Source: Euphorbia lathyris (taxonomy: Eukaryota; Streptophyta; Magnoliopsida; Malpighiales; Euphorbiaceae). From it: a stretch of DNA of 64,000 bases. The DNA is taken from NCBI RefSeq assembly GCF_963576675.1, contig NC_088910.1:62260531-62324530 (forward strand). The letters are read 5' to 3'. Shown here in pieces: positions 9,572 through 22,209 of the stretch. The notes beneath the pieces are model-generated. The model saw only the letters and a list, made by a program, of their open reading frames with translations, was not told where the DNA came from and searched no databases. Position 1 is the stretch's first letter, and the number at the start of each line of letters is the position of its first letter. The translations under genes and the position numbers were made by a program.

Positions 9572-12136
9572 CTAATCAATATTGCTATTAGAGTTCTCTT
9601 CCAAATCGTCATCCTTAAATTTATGACAATTCCTTGAATCATGACCAGTCCGACGACACGTTTTACAATGGTTAAGAGTATTTCTTTTTCTTTTGGTCTG
9701 GCCTTTGTTTTGGGGTTTTGATGAAGAAGCAACTTGCTTTGATTTCAGCGTACTAGCCACGGTAGGTCGACCCCTTGGTTTGCTAACAGTGGAGTCCAAA
9801 ACAGGATCATGAAACGTTCCTTCAGCATTTTGACGATGTTGGGTCTCGTCCTCTGTGGGGTATTTGGACAATTCCACATTCAATGCAGATACAACTTGCA
9901 TAGCCCTTTGAAAAGATTTGTCTGATTTTGAAGCAAGGCATGAAGTTATACCACAATTCTTTGAAAGTGATCCGTACCTCAAATTTCTAGCTGATTCTGG
10001 ATGAGGGTACTTTCTTTCCTCATGGTTGGTTAAATAATCAAAATTTTTAGCATCTTTCAGCCAACGACGATTGACCAAACAATCAGGGAAATTCAGTATC
10101 TCCAAACTCTTCATAGATGCAAAAATATGTCTGCATGGAATTCCTTTCGTCTCAAATGAATAGCAATCGCATTGAATTGTTGCTCGATCATCAGAAATCG
10201 TAACCGTGCGCTTTGCCACTTTACCCCCGAATGGTTTTACATTACAAACAGCTTGATTCTCCTCACGGTCTATGATGGTAACATATTTTTCCGGGCATTG
10301 CATCTCCCGCTTTATCCTTTTATAAATTTCCCTGGTGAAAATTGAAGAAACATCATCCTCCACACTTGGCATCGAAGTTTGGTTGGGCAATGTTTCGGTC
10401 ATATTGGTTCTATAGTGCTCTTCCATCTCGTTGAAGTGTAACATTGACAGAGAAAACTCAAAGTGTTTGAAAAACTTCCACAATGATACTTTGTTATCCA
10501 AGTCTTTTTTCAACAAAGAATTCATTGACTCGCATCGGCCCGTAGCTTTTGCACCGCCAAAATAATGACCACGAAGAAAAGTGTCTGCCCACTGCTTTCT
10601 AGTTGCATAATGTGCCTCTATCCATGCATTGGCTTCCAAATTGTATTCTTTTACCATCCCATTCCATTTAATCTCCCATTCGGCCTCTTCATAGTATCTA
10701 GTGTGTTACAAAAAAATATAAACCGCGTTATCAGTATTGAAACCTGTAATGAAATTAGTATCAAAGGGATCGTAAACTTAAAACCATAAATATAATTTTT
10801 TTACCTGAAAATAAACTTTCTAAAATCTGTATTGAAACATGAGGCTTTAATATGTGCAACTGCATTTTTCAATATGTGCCACGAGCAAATACGACGTGGA
10901 ATTCCCGGCATTATAGCTTCTAGTGCTTTACTCATTGATCTGCAACCGTCCATTAGTACTATTTTCGGCATCTTGCCATCCATACACCCTAAAAATGTTT
11001 CCAATAGCCAAACATAATTTTCCGCTGTCTCATCTTGGAGGAGTGCAGATCCAAACACACATGTCTTGTCATGATTGTTTGATCCAAGTAGAATAACCAA
11101 TGGTTTTCCGTACCTGTAAGGAGTATTATGAATCAGATACAAAGAAGAGATCCAATAGAAAAAACTTATTAGATTTTATTGTAACTAAGAAGGGGTTTAT
11201 GAAAACATACCTGTTAGTCTTGTAAGTAACATCAAAAGACAAACAATCGCCAAACAATTTGTAATCAATTTGGCAACTCCCGTCAGACCAGAATAAATTT
11301 CTTAGTCGTCTATCCTCATCTACCTCATACTTGTAGAAAAACTTATCATCTGCTCCTTTTTTCGATTCAAGTAAACACATCGCTCTATTTGTGTCGGTAT
11401 CATCCAAATTTGAATTATCTTTTGCAATTGCCCTGTACAGGTCTTTTTTCAGGAATCCTAAATCTTTCCAATTACCATTTACTTCTACAAAGTAATTGTA
11501 ACATTGAAATGTATTAATTCCAGCTCTCTTCATTGAAAATGCTTGCTCCTTAGTAGGATCATCTATTTTTCTGTGAGACCTCAGAAATATTTTTTCGCTC
11601 GATACTGCTAGTTTGTGTGTATGGCTAGTATTGAAGCATTTAACTATCCAATTTTTATTTACCTTATCGATATTAATTCTGAATTCCGCTGCACACATCA
11701 ATCTTGTTACAGGACGTACTTCCCGAATCCTATTTTTTGTATTACAATATTTTGGTTCTCGTTTACCTTCGCATGAGCAAACCCAACTTCTAACAACTAT
11801 ATCATTGTTTTTGTCTTTCCTTTTTAACTTTTTCCTAACACTAAACCCCACCAGCTTTGCATATAACATATAAAAAGACTCAGCTTGTTCAACACTTACA
11901 AGTCTCTTGTTATCGAAGTCCGATAACTGTATATCCATTGGATCTTTGTTGATTTCCAGAAAATCGAGCAGGCTATTCCACTCTTCAATATCTGGTTCGA
12001 TCCATTTTCCATCCGCCCCTGTTTCTACAACCAACTCATCTTCGTTGAGATCGGTCGTCTCTTCCTCATGTCTTCCATCATTACTATTTTGGACATTGCG
12101 GTCTTCACAATCAGCATGCTGTTTTGAGCTCTCCAT
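9572..12136 (-). CDS. FAR1/MURA-type MULE transposase, three exons, apparently intact
   Basis: Exons 12136-11211, 11113-10805 and 10697-9572 join in frame through GT-AG introns to give 786 residues. The N-terminus is acidic. Residues about 85-170 match the FAR1 zinc-binding DNA domain (Cys and His in SWVCSCEGKR, CFNTSHTHKL). The MULE transposase domain has Asp302 (LSFDVTYKTN), Asp364 (IVLMDGCRSM), the CSWH motif, and a Glu candidate in YYEEAEWE near 416-420. The FAR1-family signature GRCESMNSLLKK follows. A SWIM zinc finger (CDCYSFETKGIPCRHIF, about 590-606), a KPRGRP AT-hook-like motif and a CCHC knuckle (CKTCRRTGHDSRNC) end the protein. It would bind the element's ends and cut and rejoin DNA. 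No stop or frameshift was found. Confidence 0.92.
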
Positions 12137-12870
12137 ATTCTTTCAACAATTGTATTTGAAATGAAATTTGTTGATAAAATGTTTACAGTAATCCAATTTA
12201 CCGTTTGTGTTTATTTTAAATTCAAATTTTCACGAGCCCCAACGTTATTAATGGACAGTTGTGTCGACATTAATTACATATTGTAACCCCCCAAAACACC
12301 TCTAATATTAGTATATGTAGAACAATTTCAATAATTTGAATTGGATGGGTTGGTTTGAGTTGTTTCAATTACAAGAGAGAGGTTGGGGTTTCGAACCTCT
12401 TGAATCTCATTTTATTTTTTGAGTCATTTATATATATTTGAACGTATATTTTTAAAAAGAATATGAAATATTAAATTGTGCTTTTATATAAAGACGACTT
12501 TTTAGAACGGTTTCTCTAATTTGCCTCCTATTTATGCAAATAAACTAAATTAAGACATACAAATTGATGTGGGTAAATTATTAATGTTATTAGTCTCACT
12601 AATATTTCATTAACATATTAAAAAGAACGGAGCGAGTCGTTACAATGTTTATGTTAAATATTTTTTATTTTCAAATAAGTGTATTTATTTTAACATAATT
12701 GAATTATTTAAGTAGTGGGGAAATAAGACTTGGCAATTTGTGATGCATTAAGAATAAATAGTAAAAAAAAACATATATCAAAACGATTCCAATTATACAT
12801 ACTACCAATTAATTCGCACGTTGTAATTCATGCACAATAGCTTACAAAAAAACACAATAGCAATTGTAAT
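12137..12870. other. Spacer between transposase and protease genes
   Basis: Upstream region of the transposase gene. A variant of the element motif (AAAGACGACTTTTTA, about 12491-12505) lies about 355 bp before the start codon. No gene is seen. Confidence 0.5.
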
Positions 12871-14324
12871 TTAAATAAATGATTGTGCTTTTTTTAATAG
12901 TTCGGTTTTCCTCTTATTATAGTCCGACTTCGCAATCCACCAAGCTATTCGACATCTTTCTTCATTGGAGTTGAACTACAAAACAAACGGAAGAAAAATA
13001 GAATTAATAAAGTGTAGTGTATTTAAAAAAAATGAATTCTCAATGACTATTATAAATATTACCTGAAAAGTACTTGAATCAACCTAACAATGCTTGATCA
13101 TAAATAAAATCACAAAAACTCCACAGTCGAAATTATTTGGTTGTCTAGGAACATTTCTTCCACGGACAATTGCAAAGCTAGCGAAGTTGTAATTTGCGGG
13201 TTTGCTTTTTAGTTGTTCCTTGAAGCCCATGTCTAACGCGCGTAACTACATTTATTAATATACATTATTTCATAAGAAGATAATAATTGTTTTTTGAACT
13301 GAAGTAGTATTAAAAATCAAATAAAACTTACAATTCCAACAATCAATGTCTTATGATATATTGGTGTGTCGGGACGAGCAAACAAGTCCCAAACTTCTAC
13401 TACTCCCTTGTCAATCATAATCCGGGATAGAATGAAGTGATTTTTATATAAAATAGGGATATAAATCTGATAGACGTCTTCTACATTAGAATTTATATAA
13501 GAATTATATACAAAATTTGAACTTATATCTATGTAGGTGCTTACTTCATTGCACTCGTCAAGTAGACCCATGTAGCGCTCGAAATATCTCATACGTTCCC
13601 AAGATTTGGACAATGGTAGATTATGATGAGGCAAGTGCTCTTTCTGTGTTTGGAGAAATATAAAAGGTTGGTACCAACAATGACATGTAAGTGTATCACA
13701 ACAAAAATAATAATAAAAAAAGCCTACCGTAATTCTTACTGGTAGATACCAGTTTATTTTACCACCATTTTTTGAGGTTGACCTTGCATGTTCTGTCAAT
13801 ATTGATGACACCATTGTAACAACCTGTTAATATGTAAAAAGATCATCATCATATCTTGTATGCAATATTTTAGATATTTATTTACAAATAATACCTCAAC
13901 TTCCAATTCTTCATTTGGTCCGAGAAAACGAAAATCAAACCGACTTAGTGAACAAATATCGGTTTGAGCTATAATTTCACTGTATTAGATGAAATTACAC
14001 ATTTTTTAGAAAATCATAACAACTCCAATGATTAATGTAAAAAGAAATTGCAAAAAGAGTTTTAAAATTATACCTGGAACTTGCATTTGAGAAGATGTAT
14101 TCCAATAAAGGTATTTCTTTAGGAGATGTTTTGTGTTTTAAATTAAAATCTGAAAATGTCACAACTCTAGGAACTTCTGTCTGAAGTTTGTTGTTTACAG
14201 CTTCATTAGTAACTCCATCTATTTGAGAATCACATCTTTTACGGTTAACTGTTGCTTTGATTCGCCTACTCAAAGGTGACACCCTCCTTTCAACTGAACT
14301 TTGCCATTTCTTATCATTAGCCAT
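12871..14324 (-). pseudogene. ULP1-like (C48) cysteine protease, six exons, one premature stop
   Basis: Exons 14324-14074, 13979-13895, 13823-13728, 13643-13332, 13245-13063 and 12975-12871 join with correct phase and GT-AG borders (1032 nt). The catalytic set of SUMO-type proteases is visible: His213 (YKNHFILSR), Asp230 (VEVWDLF), Gln283 and Cys289 (RQPNNFDCGVF). A TAG at 13086-13084 interrupts codon 302, just after the active-site helix. The frame continues normally into the last exon (NEERCRIAWW...), so the stop looks like a later mutation; a protein truncated at 301 might still fold in part. It is probably the counterpart of the ULP-like gene in VANDAL/Kaonashi MULEs. A copy of the 12-bp palindrome lies 317 bp upstream. 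Confidence 0.85.
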
Positions 14325-14640
14325 TTTCGAATTATTACAAATAGGTATGTATGGATTATGTGGATGAATAGGTATGTATCTATATGTTTTGGTATTGTAT
14401 ATGGTTTGATTCCTTGTTATTTTAAAAATAAGAAAGTTTTAATTGCTAAAGTATTGATTGAATAAAAAAAATGCACAACTTCCTATATATGAGTTATTTA
14501 CAACCTTTTTTTTAATGTGACTCTTCGTTTTTCCTGGTTACATTTAGGCAAAAAATCGAATAGTATTTGAAAGTTAGTGGTTAATTTCACAATTATGATA
14601 AATGGAGTACAACTTTATAAATTTTCACATTTACCAATAA

Positions 14641-14652
14641 GAAGGCGTCTTC
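14641..14652. promoter_or_regulatory. 12-bp palindrome variant (GAAGGCGTCTTC) upstream of the protease gene
   Basis: One of about 13 copies in the element, 317 bp before the protease start codon. Role inferred from recurrence. Confidence 0.55.
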
Positions 14653-14962
14653 GAATTTATATTTATGGCACCACATAAAAAACTGCACTCATAAAAGTAT
14701 GTTCGGTCAAATTAAAAGATAATATCAGGAAAAAATAGATTTGATAAACAAGCGACTCGAACATGTGATCTGACGGTTAGAATTAGTATGTATTAACAGC
14801 TGAACTAGGAACAATTATTGTCTAGGTTGCATTTAAGAAGTATAACATAAGATACTCGAGTACATCTAAAACAAAATTACAACAAAATAATGGAATTAAG
14901 TTTAAGATAATATAGTTAGGGTGTGGAATTCAAAGTATTAATTAAGTAATAATCATGTGCAA

Positions 14963-17900
14963 TTAATGTCTTATTGTCTTCTATATAAAAAAAAGGTTTT
15001 ATTTCCTTGCATAGGTTTAAATAACGTATCATAACGTGAATAATTAAGTAATAATCACTAGCTCCATGCAAAAGTCCATAGGGTTTCTCAGCTCGTTAGT
15101 CGAACGATTGTATTTTATATTCATCCAATAATATTGTTTTTTTTTAAATTTTGAGGTCATGAAACCTTATCGTAACCTAACACCGTCGGACTTAACGTAT
15201 CTTTGTGTGACTAATGAAGTAAAATTCAAACAATCTCCATGCAAAAGTCCCTAGGGTTTCTCAGCTTGTTATCCGAACGATTGTGATCAATCATTTATCT
15301 AATAATATATTTTTAAAAATCTTGAGGTCATAAAAGCTTATCGTAACCTAATGCCACCAGACGTAACGTATATTGGTGTGACTAATTATATTAATTCAAA
15401 CGATCTCCATACAAAGGTCCCTAGGGTTTCTCAGCTCGTTATCCGAACGATTGTGATCAATCATTTATCTAATAATATTTTTTAAAAACTTTTGAGGTCA
15501 TAAAAGCTTATCGTAACCTAATGCCACCGGACGTAACGTATATTGGTGTGACTAATTAAGTAATAATCACAATCTCCATACAAAAGTCCCTAGGGTTTAT
15601 CAGCTCGCTATTCGAACGATTGTGTTCTATATTTAATTTATCGATCATTTATCTAATAATATATTTTTTAAAAATTTTGATTTGAGGTCATTAAACCTTG
15701 TTGCAACCTAACGCCGTCGGACTTAACGTATCATAATGTGACTAATTACTTTATAATCATGATCTCGATATATAAGTCCATAGGGTTTCTCAGCTCGTTA
15801 TTTAGATGATTATGTTCTATAATTATTTAATAATTATTTTGTTTAATGATACTTTATTTATTTTAATTTGAGGTCAAGAACTCGATATATAAGTTCATGT
15901 AAAAAAATAATCAAATGTATATTGTACCCTCCTCATATCCAATAAAAAAAATTAAAAAATTTTAAGTCAAAGAGCTAGCATGGTTGGAGGAAATCATAAT
16001 TGTAGATAAACTAATTATAGTAGTAGCATTTTATTTAGGCTTTCTTAGATTGGTTTGTTAATCAATTGGTGTTACTATTAATTAATTGCTCCCTTACCTC
16101 AAAATTCGAATGCATTAATTTCACAAATACATTAAATGCAAATCAGAACGCATCCATATGAAACGTGCTCATTAATTAGTAAATGAAGACGTCTTATACT
16201 AAAGAGTAAAATATAATGAAACTTGGGAAAAAAAAATTTGCCAACAAGGGGACTCGAAACAGTGACACACAGATTCATGAGGACGTGTTATACCAACAGA
16301 TCTACGAATAATTACTGTTTTATAATATGGCGGAATTCATAACAAGGTAAACCATAATTCATACAATTAGAAAGATATTAGATTGATTCAATTGCAATTA
16401 AGGTTCGTATTCTTTTTTCCATTAATATTATTATTTCATATGAAAAAAAGTTGCATACATTTTGACATTATAGTTGTTCAAATTTAATTAAGTTCATTAA
16501 TTACAAAATTTGCTGAAAAGGGGAATCGAACATATGACCATAAGATTCAAGGTGAGTCGCTATACCATCAGGACAAGGAGCTATTTCTGTTAATGTTTAC
16601 ACCGACTTATGTAAGATGACTTTCTAATACATTTTGTTTAATAATATTTTCTTTATTTCATGTGAAATTAAGGTCTTATTGCCTTCTATAAAAAAAAAGG
16701 TTTTATTTCCTTGCATAGGTTTAAATAACGTATCATAACGTGAATAATTAAGTAATAATCACGATCTCCATACAAAAGTCCCTAGGGTTTTATCAGCTCG
16801 TTATTCGAACGATTGTATTCTATATTCATCCAATAATATATATTTTATTTTAATTTTGAGGTCATGAAACCTTATCGTAACCTAACACCGTCGTACTTAA
16901 CGTATCTTTGTGTGAATAATTAATTAATAATCATGATCTCAATACAAAAGTCCCTAGGATTTCTCAGCTCGTTAATTGAACGATTGTGTTCTATATTCTA
17001 CATTTATCAAACATTTTTTGTATCATGATTTATAAAAAAAAATTAATTGGAATTTAATCAACGTGAATGTAAAAAATAATCAAATGTATATTGTCCCCTC
17101 CTCATATTCAAAGTTAAAAAAATAAATCTAAAAATATTAAGTCAAAGAGCTAGCATAGTTGGAGGAAAACATAATTATAGTAGTAGTATTTTATTTAGGT
17201 TTTCTTAGCTTGGTTTATTAATCAATTGGTGTTACTATTAATTAATTGCTCCCTTATCTCAAAATTCGAATGCGTTAATTTCACAAATACATTAAATGCT
17301 GATCAGAACGCATCCATATAAAACGTGTTCATTAATTCATAAAGAAAAACGTCTTATAATAAAGAGTAAAATAATATAGGTGAACTTAGGAGAAAAAAAT
17401 TGCCAACAAGGGGACTCGAAACAGTGACCCAAGGATTAATGAGGACGTGTTATACCAACAGATCTACGAATAATGACTGTCGTAAAAAATAGCGTGGAAA
17501 AAGTTGCATACATTTTGACATTATGGTTGTTCAAATTTAATTAAAATAAAAAATTTTAGAATTTGATGAAAAGGGAAATCGAACACATGACCTTAAGATT
17601 CAAGGGGAGTCACTATACCATCAGGACAATGAGCTATTTCTGTTTATGCTTACACCGATTTATCTAAGACGACTTTTTAAATCCTTTTGTTTTAATAATA
17701 TTTTCTTTATTTCATGTGCAATTAAGGTCTTATTGCCTTCTATAAAAAAAGGTTTTATTGCCTTGCGTAGGCTTAAATAACGTACCATAACGTGAATAAT
17801 TAAGTAATAATCACGATCTACATTCGAACGATTGTGTTCTATATTTATCTAATAATATATATTTTTTTAATTTCGAGGTCATGAAACCTTATCGTAACCT

Positions 17901-19160
17901 AACACCGTCGTACTTAACGTATCTTTGTTTGAATAATTAAGTAATAATCACGATCTACATACAAAAGTCCCTAGGGTTTCTCAGCTCGTTATTCGAACGA
18001 TTGTGTTCTATATTTATTTTATCAATCATTTATCTAATAATATATTTTTTTTTTAATTTCGAGGTCATGAAACCTTATCGTAACCTAACACCGTCTTACT
18101 TAACGTATCTTTATTTGAATAATTAAGTAATAATCACGATCTACATATAAAAGTCCCTAGGGTTTCTCAGCTCATTATTCGATCGATTGTGTTCTATATT
18201 CATATAATAATATAGTTTTTTTAACTTTTATTTGAAGTCATGAAACCTTATCGTAATAATCAAGTAATAATTAAGTAATAATCACTAGCTCCATAAAAAA
18301 CTCCCTAGGGTTTCTCAGCTCATTAATTGAACGATTATGTTCTATATTCATCTAATAATATTTTTATTTTAATTTTGAGGTCATGAAAACTTATCGTAAC
18401 CTAACACCATCGGGCTTGACATATCTTGGTTTGACTAATTAAGTAATAATCACGATATCCATACAAAACTCCCTAGGGTTTCTCAGATCGTTATTCGAAC
18501 GATTGTATTCTATATTTATTTTATCAATCATTTATCTAATAATATATATTTTTTTAATTTCGAGGTCATGAAACCTTATCGTAACCTAACACCGTTGTAC
18601 TTAACGTATCTTTGTTTGAATAATTAAGTAATAATCACGAACTACATACAAAAGTCCCTAGGGTTTCTCAGCTCATTATTTGAACGATTGTGTTCTATAT
18701 TTATTTTATCAATCATTTATCTAATAATATATATTTTTTTAATTTCGAGGTCATGAAACCTTATCGTAACCTAACACCGTCGTACTTAACGTATCTTTGT
18801 TTGAATAATTAAGTAATAATCACGATCTACATACAAAAGTCCCTAGGGTCTCTCAGCTCATTATTCGAACGATTGTGTTCTATATTCATATAATAATATA
18901 TTTTTTTTAAATTTGATTTGAAGTCATGAAACCTTGTCGTAATAATCAAGTAATAATTAAGTAATAATCACTAGCTCCATACAAAACTCCCTAGGGTTTC
19001 TCAGCTCGTTAATTGAACGATTGTGTTATATATTTATCTAATAATATTTTTTTTTAATTTTGAGGTCACGAAACCTTATCGTAACCTAAAACCGTCTGAC
19101 GTAATTAATTAATAATCATGATCTCGATATATAAGTCATTATGGTTTCTCAGCTCGTTAT
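14963..19160. repeat. Higher-order tandem repeat array (unit about 150-190 bp)
   Basis: At least 14 diverged units share CCCTAGGGTTTCTCAGCTCG, TTCGAACGATTGTGTTC, then GAGGTCATGAAACCTTATCG, then AATTAAGTAATAATCAC. Clear unit starts lie near 15071, 15251, 15417, 15587, 15777, 16779, 16941, 17967, 18151, 18301, 18470, 18655, 18838, 18988 and 19134. The units are grouped in three larger blocks that each begin with CTTATTGCCTTCTATAAAAA (14969, 16677, 17731) and end with tRNA-like cassettes. No coding potential. Confidence 0.85.
16185..16196. promoter_or_regulatory. 12-bp palindrome copy inside a repeated promoter-like module
   Basis: GAAGACGTCTTA lies about 65 bp after ACAAATACATTAAATGCA. The same pair of sequences recurs at 17283-17356, 19359-19435 and 20298-20372. 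Confidence 0.55.
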
Positions 19161-20535
19161 TTGAATGATTATGTTCTGTAATTATTTTCTCAATCCTTTT
19201 GTTTAATAATATTTTATTTAACATAATAATTATAATAACAATTTATAAATCATAAGGGTTTTTTTTAACTTATAAATATAAATTAATTGGTGTGAATAAT
19301 TGCTCCCTTACCTCAATTTCGAATTCACATTATATATAAAAATATACTGCTTGGATTTTACAAATACATTTAATGCAACATGGATCGCATTTACATGTAT
19401 AATTGGAAAACTAAAACACATATGAAGGCGTCTTCTAATTGGCGAACGCTTACCATATTAAATTAGCAATCCATTTATTTTAACGCCACATTAATGACAT
19501 TCATAAATAGCGCAGTATATAACAAGGAAAACCTTCATACGTACACTCACAAATATATTAGATTGTTTCAATTGCAATTAATGTTCAAATCTTTTTTTTT
19601 CTATTAATATTTATTATTTCGGCATATGGAAAAAGTTGCATACATTTTGACATTATGGTTGTTCAAATTTAATTAAAATAAAAAATTTTAAAATTTGCTG
19701 AAAAGGGGAATCAAACACATGACCTTAAGAATCAAGGGGAGTCACTATACCATCACGACAATAAGCTATTTCTGTTTATGCTTACACCGATTTATCTAAG
19801 ACGACTTTTTAATTCCTTTTGTTTTAATAATATTTTCTTTATTTCATGTGCAATTAAGGTCTTATTGCCTTCTATAAAAAAATGGTTTTATTGCCTTCTA
19901 AATATATTACATTAATTCAATTACAATTAAGGTTCCTTTTTTTATTATTATTACTAATATTATTATTTCAAAGTATCTTATATTAAAAAAGTTGCATACA
20001 ACTTTGACAATATGGTTGTCCAAATTTAATCAAAATCAATAAGCAAAGAAAAATTTGCTGAAAAGGGGAATCAAACACATGACCATAAGATTCAAGGGGA
20101 CTCATTCTACCAAGACGATTTAATTACTGTCATATTTAATCAATAATTTATTTAATAATTATTTTTTTTACCTCACGTAACCTTAGCCTAAACTAATAAT
20201 AATAGTAGTAAATTAGTTAGATTTTGTTATATTATTGGTTTGTTAATCAATTAGTTTTAATAGTAATTAATAGCTCTATTTTCGAATGCATTGACTTCAC
20301 AAATACATTAAATGCAATTCGGAACTCATTCATATCAAACGTGCATATTTACGGACATAGGAAGACGTCTTCTCATAAATTGATTCAACTATAATTAAGG
20401 TTTCAATAATAATAATAATAATAAATACATACTTGTTCGAATTAAAATAATATTTGCCAAAAGAAGGGGACTCGAACACATGATCATTTATTTCAAGGAG
20501 AATTTGTTTTACCAACTGGACAAGGGGCTATTACT
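16240..20535 (-). repeat. Dispersed tRNA-like cassettes (A-box and B-box pairs)
   Basis: Read on the minus strand, each roughly 70-bp cassette has an A-box-like stretch (such as TGTCCAGTTGGTA), about 40-45 bp, and a B-box-like GTTCGAGTCCC. Copies lie near 16240-16316, 16515-16590, 17401-17478, 17570-17640, 19700-19770, 20050-20125 and 20463-20535. Outlying copies are at 14745-14812 and 24890-24955. They resemble SINE heads or tRNA relics. I see no cloverleaf good enough for a working tRNA gene. Confidence 0.6.
20361..20372. promoter_or_regulatory. Perfect GAAGACGTCTTC palindrome
   Basis: A perfect 12-bp copy of the element motif with the ACAAATACATTAAATGCA box about 60 bp before it. Confidence 0.6.
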
Positions 20536-20632
20536 GCTAAGATTAACACCAAATTATTTGAGATTATTGTGTTGTACATAAAAATACCTAAAATGGGAAC
20601 CTTGGTTATGAGGGGAATTGAAGGAGCATGTT

Positions 20633-20975
20633 CAACTGCTAACATGGAATCAAAGTGGTAGAAGACATCCAGAATACGTCGACACCCCTTTCGACCAGAT
20701 AAACAAAACCCAAATGAATAAATAATCAATAACCCGAAACAAAACCCAAATGAATAAATAATCAATAACCCAAAAAAGAACATAAGCAAATTAAAAGAAA
20801 ACATGTTTAAATGCTAACATGGAATCAAAGTGGAAGAAGACATCCAGAATACGTCGGCACCCCTTTCGACCAGATAAACAAAACCCAAATGAATAAATAA
20901 TCAATAACCCGAAACAAAACCCAAATGAATAAATAATCAATCACCCAAATAAGAACATAAGCAAATTAAAAGAAA
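20633..20975. repeat. Tandem duplication (unit about 175 bp)
   Basis: The stretch starting AACATGGAATCAAAGTGG at 20641 recurs at 20816 with few changes. Each unit holds two copies of an AAACCCAAATGAATAAATAA subrepeat. Apparent reading frames across it are repeat artefacts. Confidence 0.9.
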
Positions 20976-21501
20976 AGTAAAGATGAAATCAACTTGATAC
21001 ATAAATGTTTGCTCAACTGATGTCAAAGCTCAATGGGGTACAATTATACAAATGAGTAACTATTGCAGCCCAGGAAGTTTAGACATTAGTTCTTCAAACA
21101 TTTTTTCTTCTCTTGAAGGTATATATGTCTCGCCTAATTTGTGGATTCTCCTCAAGTAGTTTAATAGTTTTTTTTTAGAATACATAACACAGAAGAGAGT
21201 TCCATTTCAGTTATTTATATGTAAATGTCAATGCAGTTGGAGACTCTTCAGTTTCCCATCATCAATGAAAGGAATATAAAAAAAAGGCTGCAACTCTTTA
21301 CGTATAAAAGTGGTAAAATAATTGAGGATGACCAGTTACATCAGTCATCTCCCATTCTCCATTATTGAATATACTAGTAATAACTTAAACAAGTAATATA
21401 GTAATAATAATTTAACTAGAAGATATGATTACACGATATCCATAATGAATCTATATTCAATAATTCAGACAGATGCATCATATAAAGACAGAAAATAATT
21501 A

Positions 21502-21513
21502 AAAGACGTCTTC
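21502..21513. promoter_or_regulatory. 12-bp palindrome copy upstream of the 21741 gene
   Basis: AAAGACGTCTTC lies 239 bp before the start codon and about 135 bp before the TATA box at 21639-21646. Confidence 0.55.
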
Positions 21514-21638
21514 CAGTATTCTTTCGTTTCAAATTTTTAACTTATCATGCATTTATTATACTGCCACATTAATGGCATAAAATCGACCTTGCATTTATTA
21601 TTGTATGAACGAAATTTGAAAAGAATTTTTAGTAGTAG

Positions 21639-21646
21639 TATAAATA
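21639..21646 (+). promoter_or_regulatory. TATA box of the 21741 gene
   Basis: TATAAATA, about 100 bp upstream of the start codon. Confidence 0.6.
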
Positions 21647-21740
21647 AGCTTGAATCGATGGAAATCATTTAAAGTATATCATTGGCTGTCAAAGTTTATC
21701 AATCATTTATCATTTCATCTTCAAATATAATTCATATTCT

Positions 21741-22061
21741 ATGGATAAGTCTGAAAAGCAGATTGGAAACATTATGGGAGAGAATGATGATGTTACTGAT
21801 ACCGATGCCACAAAAGCATTGGCTGATTTTTCAAACATGATTACAAGTTTTAATGATTCATTCGTGGAAGGAGATGCAGATTCAATAATAGACTTCATGC
21901 AGGTGATTGCATCTGCCACAAAATTGATGTATGAGTCAGCGGCTAAATATATGAAATCCGAATTGGAAGAGATTGAGGAGTTGAAGGATGAAGTTGAGGA
22001 GGCGAAGGAGACGTTGAAGGCTTTTAACAAGATGAACAAAGTATTGGATAGGTTGGAATAG
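21741..22061 (+). CDS. Small helical/coiled-coil protein, member 1 of an element-encoded family
   Basis: 106 residues, intronless, acidic. I do not recognise it from any named family. An N-terminal polar part is followed from about residue 40 by a helical region (IIDFMQVIASATKLMYESAA) and a C-terminal heptad-rich coiled coil full of Glu and Lys. The central helix aligns with the frameshifted gene at 23131-23470 (ILKFMKVVLSALVSL...DSM) and more loosely with the gene at 23835-24326. A TATA box and an upstream 12-bp palindrome are in place. A DNA-binding or transposase-partner role, as for VANC or MURB in other MULEs, is inference only. Confidence 0.65.
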   Translation: MDKSEKQIGNIMGENDDVTDTDATKALADFSNMITSFNDSFVEGDADSIIDFMQVIASATKLMYESAAKYMKSELEEIEELKDEVEEAKETLKAFNKMNKVLDRLE

Positions 22062-22209
22062 TCAACTACACATGTTATGTTTGCTTTGTGAGATACCGTA
22101 AACACAGTTTTTATTTTAATGCAAAATAATTTCTTATCTACTGAAGTTTATATTAATAATTGCATTTAAGAGTATATTTGATTTGAGTATATTTTATGTG
22201 TAGTGAGGC

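Noticed and set aside
20330..20804. Minus-strand frames over the tandem duplication
   Set aside because: Low-complexity translation of AT-rich repeats and a tRNA-like cassette.
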